DNA from: Chloroflexota bacterium
Lineage (GTDB): Bacteria; Chloroflexota; Anaerolineae; Anaerolineales; UBA11579
NCBI GenBank assembly: GCA_013112575.1
Contig: JABFGG010000008.1
Location: 122,896 to 186,895, forward strand
Length of the DNA stretch: 64,000 bases
Reading direction: 5' to 3'
Every line of letters begins with the position of its first letter. Position 1 is the first letter of the stretch. Positions 1 to 8,671 of the stretch are shown here, in pieces. The notes under the pieces are model-generated. The model worked only from the letters and a program-made list of their open reading frames with translations, searched no databases and was not told the origin of the DNA. A program made the position numbers and the translations under genes.

Positions 1-406
1 GTACAACTTCTGGCAAACTCTCATCTTCTATTTGTTCAAGCTGATCCATCTCCATAGCATCTGCTGCCAGATCTGCTACCGAAGTCCCATCACCACGATT
101 GCGAGCGCGTTTGCCTTTGAACCGTGAAATCCTGCGCTGGATCTTATCCACTGCAGAATCGAGAGCCGAGTAAATATCATCCGTGCGTTCTTCGGCACGG
201 AGAACAAATCTCTTGCCACGAATGGTGATCTGGGCGACCTGACGATCATTCGCATCGCGGGCATTTTTAGCATAGGTTAGGTCGACGCGAGCGACATCGA
301 TATCACTGAGATAACGATCAAGCTTTGAAACTTTAGTAGTCACATAATCATTTAATCGATCATCTACAGACATATTCTGAGCATGAACTTCAACGTTTAG
401 AGACAT
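1..406 (-). CDS. hpf: Ribosome hibernation promoting factor (HPF/RaiA family), 3' end cut by window edge
   Basis: The open frame runs off the left edge of the window, so about 135 residues are visible. It starts MSLNVEVHAQNMSV and continues with the beta-alpha-beta-beta-beta-alpha pattern of the RaiA/HPF domain, including YAKNARDANDRQVAQITI, then a basic helix (KIQRRISRFKGKRARNR) expected to contact rRNA. An acidic linker follows, as in long-form HPF proteins that carry a C-terminal dimerisation domain; that domain lies outside the window. The family binds the 30S decoding region and makes inactive 70S or 100S ribosomes in stationary phase. The start ATG at 406 is preceded by AGGAG at good spacing. 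It is the last visible gene of the minus-strand series after comF and tad. Confidence 0.9.
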   Translation of the reverse strand, partial: MSLNVEVHAQNMSVDDRLNDYVTTKVSKLDRYLSDIDVARVDLTYAKNARDANDRQVAQITIRGKRFVLRAEERTDDIYSALDSAVDKIQRRISRFKGKRARNRGDGTSVADLAADAMEMDQLEQIEDESLPEVV

Positions 407-431
407 CAATTGACTCCTAGTGTGAATAAGA

Positions 432-459
432 ATTATGTTACCAAATAGACTCAGAGCAA
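432..459 (-). promoter_or_regulatory. Candidate promoter of hpf
   Basis: On the minus strand there is TTGCTC (454-459), a 16-base spacer and CATAAT (432-437), about 26 bases before the hpf start. The -35 half lies in the 3' end of comF. This would allow hpf to be expressed apart from the tad-comF series. The match is only moderate. Confidence 0.35.
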
Positions 460-1209
460 GCCAGTGTTGCCAGCCCGAGCTACACTTATAGCGAATACTT
501 GTTTGGCACCAGCATCAAGCAGACTTTGGGTGCAAGCCTGCATAGTCGCCCCGGTTGTGATCACGTCATCGACCACTAACACATTGCTATTTGACACTAT
601 TCTCAGATCGGCATCAAAGGCATTGGTGACATTGCGGTGTCGTTCTGGTGGCGACAATCCAATTTGAGTTGCAGTTTCCCTAACCCGCTTTAAGGCTCCA
701 GGCGCATAGCGAAGTGAAAGCCGCAGTGCCAAAGGCCGTGCCAATAAATTTGCTTGATTATAGCCACGAGAAGCAAGTCGCTTCTGGCTCAAAGGAACCG
801 ACAGAACCAGATCGATAGGCCATTCCTCAGTCTGCAAAATTTGTCCCAAGGGTAATGCTAAGATTTCGCCCAAAGCCAAATCGCGCTTGTACTTAAGTTG
901 GTGAATAGCCTTACGCAACGGCCCGTCAAAAATAGCCCAAGAACGCATGGCACTGAAGGCCGGCCTATGACGCTCGCAATCTATACATATTTGAGTTGAT
1001 TCTAAGGCAAGTGGAATACCGCAAAACTCACAACAAATATCTTGAATCACACATACTGCTCTACGACAATCGGGACACAACCGATGGCCAGGAGCCCCAC
1101 AGCCAGCACAAACAGGAGGATACAACCAGTCAAGGCTACGCCAAACCCATTGGCTTAACCGGTATGCGAAAGGAACGGCAGTTCCCGATGGAACGACCCC
1201 ATCCGACAA
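451..1209 (-). CDS. comF: ComF family phosphoribosyltransferase-like protein
   Basis: A 252-residue protein with the usual ComFC layout. An N-terminal zinc-binding part has Cys34, Cys37, Cys45 and Cys48, followed by a second cysteine group (59, 60, 63, 75, 78). The C-terminal part is a type I phosphoribosyltransferase fold with the PRPP-binding motif VLVVDDVITTGAT at 210-222. Relatives are needed for DNA uptake in competent bacteria, but ComF-like proteins are also widespread in species not known to be competent, so the role here is open. The frame begins with TTG at 1209, 16 bases after the tadC stop, without a clear ribosome site. A more internal start is possible. It is probably co-transcribed with the tad genes. 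Confidence 0.85.
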   Translation of the reverse strand: MSDGVVPSGTAVPFAYRLSQWVWRSLDWLYPPVCAGCGAPGHRLCPDCRRAVCVIQDICCEFCGIPLALESTQICIDCERHRPAFSAMRSWAIFDGPLRKAIHQLKYKRDLALGEILALPLGQILQTEEWPIDLVLSVPLSQKRLASRGYNQANLLARPLALRLSLRYAPGALKRVRETATQIGLSPPERHRNVTNAFDADLRIVSNSNVLVVDDVITTGATMQACTQSLLDAGAKQVFAISVARAGNTGLL

Positions 1210-1225
1210 AATGATATCTCAATCG

Positions 1226-2176
1226 CTAGAATAAGATCCCGCCCAAAGCAGAGCGGAAAAGGAGTAATGCGGCTGGTCCCAAGAGGACAATCATGATGCT
1301 GGGGAAAATCAGGAGGGCCATAGGGAATAGCATTTTAATTGGTGCCTGTTGGGCTTTTTCTTCAGCACGTTGGCGACGGCGCACACGCATGTCATCTGAT
1401 TGAATTCGCAAAACCTTGGCCATGCTGACACCTAGCTGCTCACTTTGGATGACGGCGGCAACAAAACTATCCATTTCCGATACGCCCAAACGGTCAGCCA
1501 TATCGCGCAATGCTTCACGACGTAATTTTCCAAGTTGCATTTCTTGCAAAGCGCGACCAAAGGCAAGCGCTAATTCATTCTCCCATTTCTCGTTCACCTT
1601 TTTCATAGCGGCATCAAAACCCAAGCCAGCCTCTACACAGATTGTCAATAAATCTAAAGCATCCGGCATAGCTTTACGAATCGATTCCTGACGACTGTTA
1701 ACTCTACTGGTAAGTAATAGATTAGGAATAAAGAAGCCCAACAAAGTAAACCCCACAAGGAGAACAAGGGAACGCAATTGGAAAGGAGTCCAAGCTGGGG
1801 CAACAAGAAAGACAAAAAATAAAGCCCCTCCCATCATGGCCCCCACAATAAAACGGGAGGCCAGGAAAGTCGTAGGGTCTAATCCGCGGGGATTGCCAGC
1901 CATTTCCAATTTTTCCTGGGTGTCCTGGATCATGGTTTGCGGTGTAAAACGCAATGCAATTTCACCCATGCGTTGTGCTGTTGGATAAATAACACGGTCC
2001 ATGAACGGTTGGGACATCTCAATATCTTCGAGACTAGTAGGCTCACCTACTTCAGCAAATTCAGCAAGCCGCTCTTCTAAAGGGTCACCCGTTTGAGCGG
2101 ATCGCAATCCTGTAACTACTAAGGCCACCGCCACAATGATAATGACAAGGATAATAAAAGTAATTAAAAGACCCAT
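1226..2176 (-). CDS. tadC: Tad pilus assembly inner-membrane protein TadC
   Basis: A 316-residue type II secretion F-domain protein. It has one N-terminal membrane segment (about 3-23), a pair near 110-155, the cytoplasmic F domain (about 165-285) containing EAGLGFDAAMKKV, and a C-terminal hydrophobic hairpin (about 285-312). TadC partners TadB to form the membrane platform on which the CpaF ATPase drives Flp pilin extrusion. The ATG is preceded by AAGGAGG, which overlaps the end of tadB, so translation is probably coupled. Length and topology are normal for the family. It lies last in the pilus run, before comF. Confidence 0.9.
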   Translation of the reverse strand: MGLLITFIILVIIIVAVALVVTGLRSAQTGDPLEERLAEFAEVGEPTSLEDIEMSQPFMDRVIYPTAQRMGEIALRFTPQTMIQDTQEKLEMAGNPRGLDPTTFLASRFIVGAMMGGALFFVFLVAPAWTPFQLRSLVLLVGFTLLGFFIPNLLLTSRVNSRQESIRKAMPDALDLLTICVEAGLGFDAAMKKVNEKWENELALAFGRALQEMQLGKLRREALRDMADRLGVSEMDSFVAAVIQSEQLGVSMAKVLRIQSDDMRVRRRQRAEEKAQQAPIKMLFPMALLIFPSIMIVLLGPAALLLFRSALGGILF

Positions 2177-2187
2177 ATAAGACCTCC

Positions 2188-3150
2188 TTACACTTCAATG
2201 TCCGCGATGCGCATCATGATGTAATACCCAACAGCAATCATAATACCCCCAATTACCAACATGCCCACTCCGCATAAAACCGGTTCCAGGAAGAACTGCA
2301 TCATGTAATCACGGTTCAGGCCCCACAGAATAAACATAAGAAATATTGGTAATAGAGCCAGGAAGCGTCCTGAATAAACCACCTGAGCAGTGAGTGTCTT
2401 AATCTCATTCTTAATGCGGATACGCTCACGAACCGTGTGAGAAATAATTTCCAAAATCTCCGCAAGGTTACCACCAACCTCTCTTTGTACGTTGATGGCA
2501 GTAATAGTTAGATCAAGGTCATCGCTAGGAATGCGACGCAGGAGATTATCCAAAGACTTTTCCATGGGAATACCCAACTGCATTTCTTGGACGACGCGGC
2601 GAAACTCAACGTTGATAGGCTCAGGCATTTCTTTGCTGACGGCCTCCATAGCCTGCATCGTAGAAAAACCTGCCCGAATACCGTTGACCATAAGGTTAAG
2701 CATATCAGGTAACTGGTCACTAAATTTTCTGAGGCGTACACCCTGTTGTCTTCGCACGATAAAGCGAGGAACAAATAACCCCCCGATGGCACCAGCAACG
2801 GCCGTCACGACACCCCCAAAGTAAAATCCAAGCACAGCAGAAACGAAGCTTGCAATAATCATGAAAGCCACGTATTCGCCTGGCTTGAACTTCATGTCAG
2901 CCCGAGCTAGCTGTTTAGCAATGCGGTCACCAAAACTGGAGCGTTCAACAAGTACGTTGATCCAGTCCGTTAGGGGAGTAGAGCCTTCTTCAGCCTCCAT
3001 CAAATCAAGGGTTTCAGGCTCCGGCTCGTCTAAATAGCGCCCCAGCCTTTCTTCAACAAGTGAACGTTCACTTGAAAGGGTGACGTAGACACCAATGACC
3101 AACATTACGAGCGCAAGGCCGCCACCTACCCATAAAACTATAGTCAACAT
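2188..3150 (-). CDS. tadB: Tad pilus assembly inner-membrane protein TadB
   Basis: A 320-residue paralogue of TadC. It has an N-terminal membrane segment (about 5-25), two adjacent segments near 110-145, the F domain with NGIRAGFSTMQAMEAV, and C-terminal membrane segments near 260-315. TadB and TadC together act as the polytopic platform protein of the Tad system, equivalent to PilC or GspF. It starts 28 bases after the cpaF stop with an AAGGTAAG ribosome site. The order cpaF-tadB-tadC is the standard one, so the assignment rests on both sequence and context. Confidence 0.9.
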   Translation of the reverse strand: MLTIVLWVGGGLALVMLVIGVYVTLSSERSLVEERLGRYLDEPEPETLDLMEAEEGSTPLTDWINVLVERSSFGDRIAKQLARADMKFKPGEYVAFMIIASFVSAVLGFYFGGVVTAVAGAIGGLFVPRFIVRRQQGVRLRKFSDQLPDMLNLMVNGIRAGFSTMQAMEAVSKEMPEPINVEFRRVVQEMQLGIPMEKSLDNLLRRIPSDDLDLTITAINVQREVGGNLAEILEIISHTVRERIRIKNEIKTLTAQVVYSGRFLALLPIFLMFILWGLNRDYMMQFFLEPVLCGVGMLVIGGIMIAVGYYIMMRIADIEV

Positions 3151-3178
3151 AAGCTTACCTTAGTATGGTTCACTAAAA

Positions 3179-4609
3179 CTAGTAGCGTTGCCGGCCACGC
3201 CCCATGCCAAAGATGCTGGCTGGCAAATGAATCCCAGATGCTTCAATCTTGTCCATGAATTTGGGGCGCAAGCCTGTTGCCCGAATACGCCCAACTACTT
3301 TGCCTTCTTCATAACCAGATTGTTCAAATACAAAGATGTCCGTTAATGTGATCACATCACCTTCCATACCGGCAACTTCACTGACATGGGTAACCTTCCT
3401 GGTGCCATCACGTAAGCGATCTACGTGCACAACCAGGTCAATGGCCGAAGAAATCTGCTCTCGAATAGCACGCACAGGGAGCTCAAAGCCAGCCATCATA
3501 TACATAGTTTCAATACGTGACAGCGTGTCGCGAGGGCCATTAGAGTGTGCCGTGGTCATTGATCCATCATGGCCTGTATTCATGGCCTGAAGCATATCCA
3601 GGGCAGCCCCATCACGAATCTCACCAACAATGATGCGATCCGGGCGCATACGCAAGGAGTTGATCACTAAATGGCGGATGGTGACTTCACCTCGGCCTTC
3701 AATGTTGGGAGGGCGGGATTCTAAGGTCACCACATGCTCCTGGCGCAACTGCAATTCAGCCGCGTTCTCAATTGTCACAATACGTTCATCGCCAGGAATG
3801 AATTGTGACATGATATTCAAAAGTGTGGTTTTACCTGAACCTGTACCGCCTGAGATCACAATGTTGAGGCGGGATTCGACACAAGCTTTTAGAAATTGCA
3901 AAACTTCCGGAGTAATCGATCCAAACTCAATTAATTGCTCAACAGTGATCGGGTCCTTGGCAAAGATACGAATGGTAAGGGTTGGCCCCACGAGAGAAAT
4001 GGGCGGAATAACAGCATTGACACGAGACCCGTCTGGTAGGCGAGCATCTACGTATGGGCTAGACTCGTCGATGCGGCGGCCAAGCGGTGCCACAATGCGG
4101 TCTATGATGCGCATAACATGGTCTTCACTCTCGAAAGATACGGGCACACGTGATAATCTACCCTTGCGCTCAATGTAGATATTCTTAGCGCCATTAACCA
4201 TAATTTCTGTGACGCCGTCGTCTTCAAGCAGAGTTTGCAAGGGACCAAAGCCTAAGATCTCGGCAGCAATCTGTTCAAACAAACGATGTTTTTCTGGCCG
4301 AGATAAAGGGATACTTTCCTCAGCCAGAATTTGCTCGAACAACTCCTGAATGGTGCGGCGAACCTCAGCAACTTTGGTCACATCCATGGTTGGATCTAAC
4401 TCGGACAGCAGCCGGTTTTGAACGCGGGTCTTTAGATCAAAATATGTATCACGTTGTGCGCCACCACCAGGGGGAGTTACACGCCGTGATTGGAGTGAAG
4501 AAAGCCCACTGCCTGCTGAGGCTTCCTCACCACCGCCAGGAGGTGGCGAAGAAGGCTGACCAGAATCATTGTCTGATTTGCCTTGTTCGAGACGTTTCAA
4601 TAGGGACAT
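3179..4609 (-). CDS. cpaF: Tad pilus secretion ATPase CpaF/TadA
   Basis: A 476-residue PilT/VirB11-type ATPase that powers Flp pilus assembly at the membrane. The first 60 residues are a low-complexity Ser/Gly/Pro-rich stretch, followed by the N-terminal domain and the RecA-like core. The core has Walker A GGTGSGKT (254-261), Walker B-like RIIVGEIRDGAA (325-336) and the His box TGHDGSMTTAHSN (345-357). All catalytic elements are intact. An AGGAGC ribosome site precedes the ATG. The gene follows cpaE at 48 bases and precedes tadB, as in other tad loci. Confidence 0.95.
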   Translation of the reverse strand: MSLLKRLEQGKSDNDSGQPSSPPPGGGEEASAGSGLSSLQSRRVTPPGGGAQRDTYFDLKTRVQNRLLSELDPTMDVTKVAEVRRTIQELFEQILAEESIPLSRPEKHRLFEQIAAEILGFGPLQTLLEDDGVTEIMVNGAKNIYIERKGRLSRVPVSFESEDHVMRIIDRIVAPLGRRIDESSPYVDARLPDGSRVNAVIPPISLVGPTLTIRIFAKDPITVEQLIEFGSITPEVLQFLKACVESRLNIVISGGTGSGKTTLLNIMSQFIPGDERIVTIENAAELQLRQEHVVTLESRPPNIEGRGEVTIRHLVINSLRMRPDRIIVGEIRDGAALDMLQAMNTGHDGSMTTAHSNGPRDTLSRIETMYMMAGFELPVRAIREQISSAIDLVVHVDRLRDGTRKVTHVSEVAGMEGDVITLTDIFVFEQSGYEEGKVVGRIRATGLRPKFMDKIEASGIHLPASIFGMGRGRQRY

Positions 4610-4657
4610 ATCTTTACGTGCTCCTAACCACTAATATACATGACGGTGAACTGATTT

Positions 4658-5887
4658 TCACGAAGCAGGCTCGGCTTCCACTTCATCCAGGGAGGCGATT
4701 TTTTCTTTTAGCTTTTGGGCAAGTGCAACAACACTACGGCCAACAGGATGGGTTTTGTTCTGCAAAAGGAATGGTACACCACGATCCATAGCAGGAACAA
4801 CAAGTTTTTCATCCATCGGAATAACACTGGCAAATTCCTGCTTGAAGTTTTCACCCACCTTTTCGGGGGTAATTGTCCTGCGTTTATCATAGCGATTCAT
4901 TGCCATCATGATACGCTGCCGGTCGAGACCAAGTGCTTCGGATAAATCAAGGAATAAACGCACATTTTTAACCGAGGGAATATCCTGTGTAGCTAAAACA
5001 ACAACAATATCGCTCACATCAAAAGCAGCCAATGTGACATCATTCAGTAGTTTCGAGGTATCCACTAGCACGTAAGCGTAGTTCCGCTGAAGGTATTTCA
5101 GAATGTCTGAGAATTCTATAGCAGAAACCCCTTCCGCTTGTTCAAGCCTCGGAGGAGCGGCCAAAATGCGTACACCAGAAGCCTCGTGGCTAATCAACAC
5201 ATCATCAACCACTTCCGCATCTAATTCCGCGCTGCGTGGTGCTAAATCTACAACATTGTTACGGCTTTGTTCATTAAAGAAGAATGATAGATCTCCATAC
5301 TGCAGATTCGCATCTACAGCCACAACAGGTGTATCGGGAGTATGTAAAGCTACAGCGAGATTTGTTGTTACAGTTGTTACGCCTACCCCACCTTTAGGAC
5401 TATAAATGGGAACAATACGACCATCCAAAAATGAAGTGAAGCCCCCTCCCTGCGATCCACTTCCTACAGAGGCTCCTCCACCCATTGAAGCGACTTTGTT
5501 GCGTTCTTGAGCAGCCATTTCGGCGGCTCGGCGAATTGCCGACGTAAGATCATCTATGTCAGGGGGTTTTGTAAGAAAATCACGAGCTCCGGCCAACATA
5601 GCACGGCGCATGTAGTTAGAGTCACTCTGAACCGAGAGAATTACAATTTGGATATGCGGCTTCTTAGCACGAATTGCTTCTGTTGCGGCAATGCCATCCA
5701 TATCGGGCATATTGATGTCCATGATAACGACATCCGGTTCCGTCTCCAGAGCAAGTTGAATGCCCTCCTGTCCAGTGCGGGCTGCGCCAACTACTTCAAT
5801 ATCCGCTTCAAACTGTAATAGTTTGCGGATGTTTTCGCGCGTTTCAGCGATATCATCTACAATCAGGACAGTAATCTTATCAGCCAT
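4658..5887 (-). CDS. cpaE: CpaE/TadZ-type pilus localisation protein: receiver domain plus MinD-like ATPase
   Basis: A 409-residue two-domain protein. Residues 1-125 are a receiver domain with the acidic pair Asp11/Asp12, probable phosphoacceptor Asp57 and Lys107. After a Gly/Ser linker comes a MinD/ParA-like domain with the deviant P-loop KGGVGVTT at 165-172. The usual lysine before the threonines is Val, as is common in CpaE/TadZ proteins. The family places Tad machines in the cell, usually at a pole. The intact receiver aspartate suggests control by phosphorylation, perhaps from the kinase encoded upstream, though CpaE receiver domains are often pseudo-receivers. The gene lies between cpaB and cpaF. 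Confidence 0.92.
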   Translation of the reverse strand: MADKITVLIVDDIAETRENIRKLLQFEADIEVVGAARTGQEGIQLALETEPDVVIMDINMPDMDGIAATEAIRAKKPHIQIVILSVQSDSNYMRRAMLAGARDFLTKPPDIDDLTSAIRRAAEMAAQERNKVASMGGGASVGSGSQGGGFTSFLDGRIVPIYSPKGGVGVTTVTTNLAVALHTPDTPVVAVDANLQYGDLSFFFNEQSRNNVVDLAPRSAELDAEVVDDVLISHEASGVRILAAPPRLEQAEGVSAIEFSDILKYLQRNYAYVLVDTSKLLNDVTLAAFDVSDIVVVLATQDIPSVKNVRLFLDLSEALGLDRQRIMMAMNRYDKRRTITPEKVGENFKQEFASVIPMDEKLVVPAMDRGVPFLLQNKTHPVGRSVVALAQKLKEKIASLDEVEAEPAS

Positions 5888-5922
5888 TCAGGGTATCTCC
5901 AGTGTTTTCCTCAAAAATTGCT

Positions 5923-7047
5923 CTACGGCTCCTGATCATTTTCCAGTACTGGAGGTACCAGATCATCGATACGTGGTTGTACGCCGATATCAATCTTGAC
6001 TGGAGTAGGAATGTTGTAAGTATTCAGCAAGAATTGTAAGGTAACAGCTTCTGTAAATACTCGGCTTTCATCATTGGGAGAACGCAAAGCCAGGGTAAGC
6101 TCTGCCCCACCATAAATCAAGTAGTTTAGAGTAACAGCATCCTGTGGGCTTACGATCAAAGTGATGATATCAGGGGGCTGAATTCCAACCTCTGTGTCAG
6201 GCTCACCGTCCCCATCAGTGTCTACGGGTTCGGGCTGGGTCACGTCCTGACCATTTACCAGAAATGTCCCAACGTTCAAAATCTGGATATCTTGCAAAAG
6301 GGTTTGACTTACTAGACGTGGACGCTGAGTAGATTCACTCGGTACAAGATAAAACTGTTGCCCTAGAGCAGCATCGAATTCTGCACGTCCCTGAGGAGAA
6401 GTAGAACCACCAGTTACAATTTGTGCAGTCAAGTTTGGAGCTTCTTCAAGCGAAGAGGTAACGGCGGCACCTTCTGCGCCAGCCGACTCAGTTGTGAGCA
6501 ATAAAGCATCACCAGGAGCTAAAACTGCTGAGGTATTATTCGGCAAAGCTGTTTGAAACTCAGTATCAAGATCAATGAACATCATGGTAGCAATCACATT
6601 TACATGATCTCCTTTTTGAACTCCATATGCCAGACTGGAAAAACGGCTAATCGGGATTGGAAAAGCCACTAAACCAGCAGGAATCTGAAGAGCAGCATCC
6701 GAACCTACTTCTGCAAGGTCATCCAGACTTTGAGCCAACATACTTGCCGTTACTGGCAAGGGGGGATCAAGATCAAAGCGAGCGCGACTGCCGGCTACAT
6801 CGGAGATTTCATTGAACATGCTCTCCACAGCCTCATCTACAGGGACACGAACAGTAGTCAATGCTTCTTCAGGAATCGTACTGCCACGTTCAATCGGTTG
6901 TACTAGCATTACAATCTGGACAGTATTTTGTTCTTCTACCTCAGGGCTAGGTTCGCTGCCTCCTACGAATTGTAATAATAGTATTACGGCTCCGAGGCCT
7001 ACTATGAGGATAATCGCTACAAATATTAAGAGCCTTCCTAGGCGCAT
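5923..7047 (-). CDS. cpaB: Flp pilus assembly protein CpaB
   Basis: A 374-residue protein with an N-terminal membrane anchor (about 6-28), then an SAF-like domain beginning with the pattern VQPIERGSTIPEEAL (about 48-62), typical of CpaB/RcpC. In two-membrane bacteria CpaB works with the secretin CpaC. No secretin gene is present here, which fits a single-membrane cell. Residues after 270 include an acidic linker with the calcium-loop-like string DTDGDGEPDTE. An AGGAGG ribosome site lies about 12 bases before the ATG. It is the first gene after the pilin and is separated from it by a terminator hairpin. Confidence 0.88.
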   Translation of the reverse strand: MRLGRLLIFVAIILIVGLGAVILLLQFVGGSEPSPEVEEQNTVQIVMLVQPIERGSTIPEEALTTVRVPVDEAVESMFNEISDVAGSRARFDLDPPLPVTASMLAQSLDDLAEVGSDAALQIPAGLVAFPIPISRFSSLAYGVQKGDHVNVIATMMFIDLDTEFQTALPNNTSAVLAPGDALLLTTESAGAEGAAVTSSLEEAPNLTAQIVTGGSTSPQGRAEFDAALGQQFYLVPSESTQRPRLVSQTLLQDIQILNVGTFLVNGQDVTQPEPVDTDGDGEPDTEVGIQPPDIITLIVSPQDAVTLNYLIYGGAELTLALRSPNDESRVFTEAVTLQFLLNTYNIPTPVKIDIGVQPRIDDLVPPVLENDQEP

Positions 7048-7252
7048 AACGTTTCTGGAGCCTCCTGTTTTGTGAGTATTGGCTAGAATCCAAGTTTATG
7101 ATACGTTGTCTAAAGTATAAGTCAAGTTGAACATCAGTACTATGAATTCCACTAGTAAATAAGTCTACCTGATATTGTACTTCTTTGCCATTATTTGCCA
7201 TATCAAGCAAATTACAAAATGGTAATTGGCTCATTTCGATGCAATTTGCTCT

Positions 7253-7289
7253 CACAAAGAAAACCCTGGCAAGCAGGGTTTTCTTTGTG
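7253..7289 (-). terminator. Hairpin terminator between flp and cpaB
   Basis: A perfect 16-base inverted repeat (7253-7268 and 7274-7289) with a 5-base loop sits 49 bases past the pilin stop on the minus strand. The arms contain A and T tracts, so the hairpin carries its own U-rich run. Partial readthrough would give much more pilin mRNA than assembly-gene mRNA, a common arrangement for pilus loci. Confidence 0.85.
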
Positions 7290-7337
7290 AATAATTTACA
7301 AAATTTCGTACTTGATGGATACTGAAATAAATAGTGA

Positions 7338-7484
7338 TCAGATGGCGGTGATAATGTCACTGAAAATTTCACCAATAGCCGGGCCGAGCAGGGCCAAAAC
7401 CACGATAACCACCACAGCAACCAGCACGAGGATCAAAGCATATTCTACAAGACCTTGACCTTTTTCTTTCGGTGCGAACAACAT
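7338..7484 (-). CDS. flp: Flp/Fap-type major pilin
   Basis: A 48-residue prepilin. A short basic leader (MLFAPKEKG) is followed by the mature start QGLVEYALILVL, which keeps Glu and Tyr at positions +4 and +5 after the cleavage Gly, the hallmark of Flp pilins. A hydrophobic helix runs to about residue 38. It is probably cleaved by a TadV/CpaA-type peptidase encoded elsewhere and polymerised by the proteins of the adjacent genes. An AAGGAGG ribosome site precedes the ATG and a near-consensus promoter lies 50-80 bases upstream. The coding length is normal for the family. Confidence 0.93.
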   Translation of the reverse strand: MLFAPKEKGQGLVEYALILVLVAVVVIVVLALLGPAIGEIFSDIITAI

Positions 7485-7533
7485 GGACGTTTACCTCCTT
7501 ATCTAGGATACTCCAGTTTGGAGTTATACAAAC

Positions 7534-7562
7534 ATTATATGGTCTTTGTAAGTTGAAATCAA
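7534..7562 (-). promoter_or_regulatory. Sigma-70 promoter of flp
   Basis: On the minus strand: TTGATT (7557-7562), a 17-base spacer and a perfect TATAAT (7534-7539). The predicted start of transcription lies near 7527, about 43 bases before the flp ATG. Only four of six -35 bases match, but spacing is ideal. Confidence 0.7.
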
Positions 7563-7616
7563 CATTTTTCACTTACAATTGTGCAAACAGCGACTAGTAA
7601 TTTAGTACTGTTTAGG

Positions 7617-8666
7617 TTAACTATTTGTGGGCACACTATAAGAGACTTTGGTACCCTGACCCAAAGCACTATCAATCTCAAAATTCCCCCCGAGCATTTC
7701 TACACGTTCTTTGATAAGTTTAATCCCCAGGCCTTTACCCTCAGTAATGGCTGTACTTTCAAAGCCGCGTCCGTTGTCTTCAACGGAAACACGCACATCA
7801 TTGTTGGTGATATCTATTTGCACCTTGATCTGGGCTGCCTGGCTGTGCTGGGCAGCATTGTTGAGTAATTCCTGTACAGAACGGAAAACCAGAACTTCAA
7901 GATAATTCTCAAGACGTTTGTCCTGTCCGGAAACGGTGGCATTTACATCAAGGCCTGATTTTTCTCGGAAAGCATCTACATAGCGCTTGACTGTAGGAGC
8001 AAGCCCGAGATCATCCAGCATCATGGGGCGCAAGTCAAAAATGAAATCGCGCACTTTTTGGAAGGTAGTAGAAGCCGCAGACTTAAGGTTAGAAAGCTCC
8101 TCGCGGGCCTTGGTTTGATCGACTTCAAAGAGCCGCATGGCGATTTCTGTTTGTAATATGAAATTGGAAAGGGCCTGTGCAGGGCCATCATGCATTTGAC
8201 GTGAAAGGCGCTGCCGCTCGGCCTCTTGGGCCTGGATCATCATTTCGGCGACGGCAAAGGAGCCGCCCCCATTAGAGGAACTACCACCGCTTCCATCTCC
8301 TGAAGCCTGGATGGCTTTTCGAAGCACTTCAACATAGCGCTCCAAGTGTTGTTTATCACCCTGCAGTTTTTCTACCTGGCCGCGCATGACGACCATACGT
8401 TGTTGCGACTCAAGGGCAGCATCATAGGCCACCCGAATATCTGCCCGGGGCATTTCTTCAAATTGACTCTGTACTTGCTGTAAATGAGAAGTGATCGTCG
8501 CGTTGCGCTGAGCGAGCTTATCCACCTCTACCTCACTCTGTTCCAACATCAAAGCGATCTCTTTGAGTTCGCGCTGGCTTTGATCTAATTCGTCTTCGAT
8601 TTCCTGGCGGAGGTTTTCTAAAACATCTTCTTCAACCTGTGCCTGGTCATCTGCCGGCAGGGCCAT
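7617..8666 (-). CDS. DegS/NarX-type soluble sensor histidine kinase
   Basis: A 349-residue kinase with no membrane segment. Residues 10-125 are a long predicted coiled coil resembling the DegS sensor. The HisKA_3 dimerisation domain follows with the phosphoacceptor in RQMHDGPAQAL (His159). The HATPase_c domain has the N box ELLNNAAQH (267-275), G1 box VEDNGRGF (295-302) and G2 GKGLGI (310-315). The lack of a membrane anchor indicates an intracellular signal. It starts 5 bases after the response regulator stop, and the AGGAG ribosome site overlaps that stop codon, so the two are translationally coupled. Its position beside flp suggests pilus control, but this is inference. Confidence 0.92.
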   Translation of the reverse strand: MALPADDQAQVEEDVLENLRQEIEDELDQSQRELKEIALMLEQSEVEVDKLAQRNATITSHLQQVQSQFEEMPRADIRVAYDAALESQQRMVVMRGQVEKLQGDKQHLERYVEVLRKAIQASGDGSGGSSSNGGGSFAVAEMMIQAQEAERQRLSRQMHDGPAQALSNFILQTEIAMRLFEVDQTKAREELSNLKSAASTTFQKVRDFIFDLRPMMLDDLGLAPTVKRYVDAFREKSGLDVNATVSGQDKRLENYLEVLVFRSVQELLNNAAQHSQAAQIKVQIDITNNDVRVSVEDNGRGFESTAITEGKGLGIKLIKERVEMLGGNFEIDSALGQGTKVSYSVPTNS

Positions 8667-8671
8667 TTCCG

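Noticed and set aside
3630..4178. 182-residue plus-strand open frame inside cpaF
   Set aside because: It is the antisense shadow of the conserved CpaF core; it has no ribosome site and no protein-like pattern.
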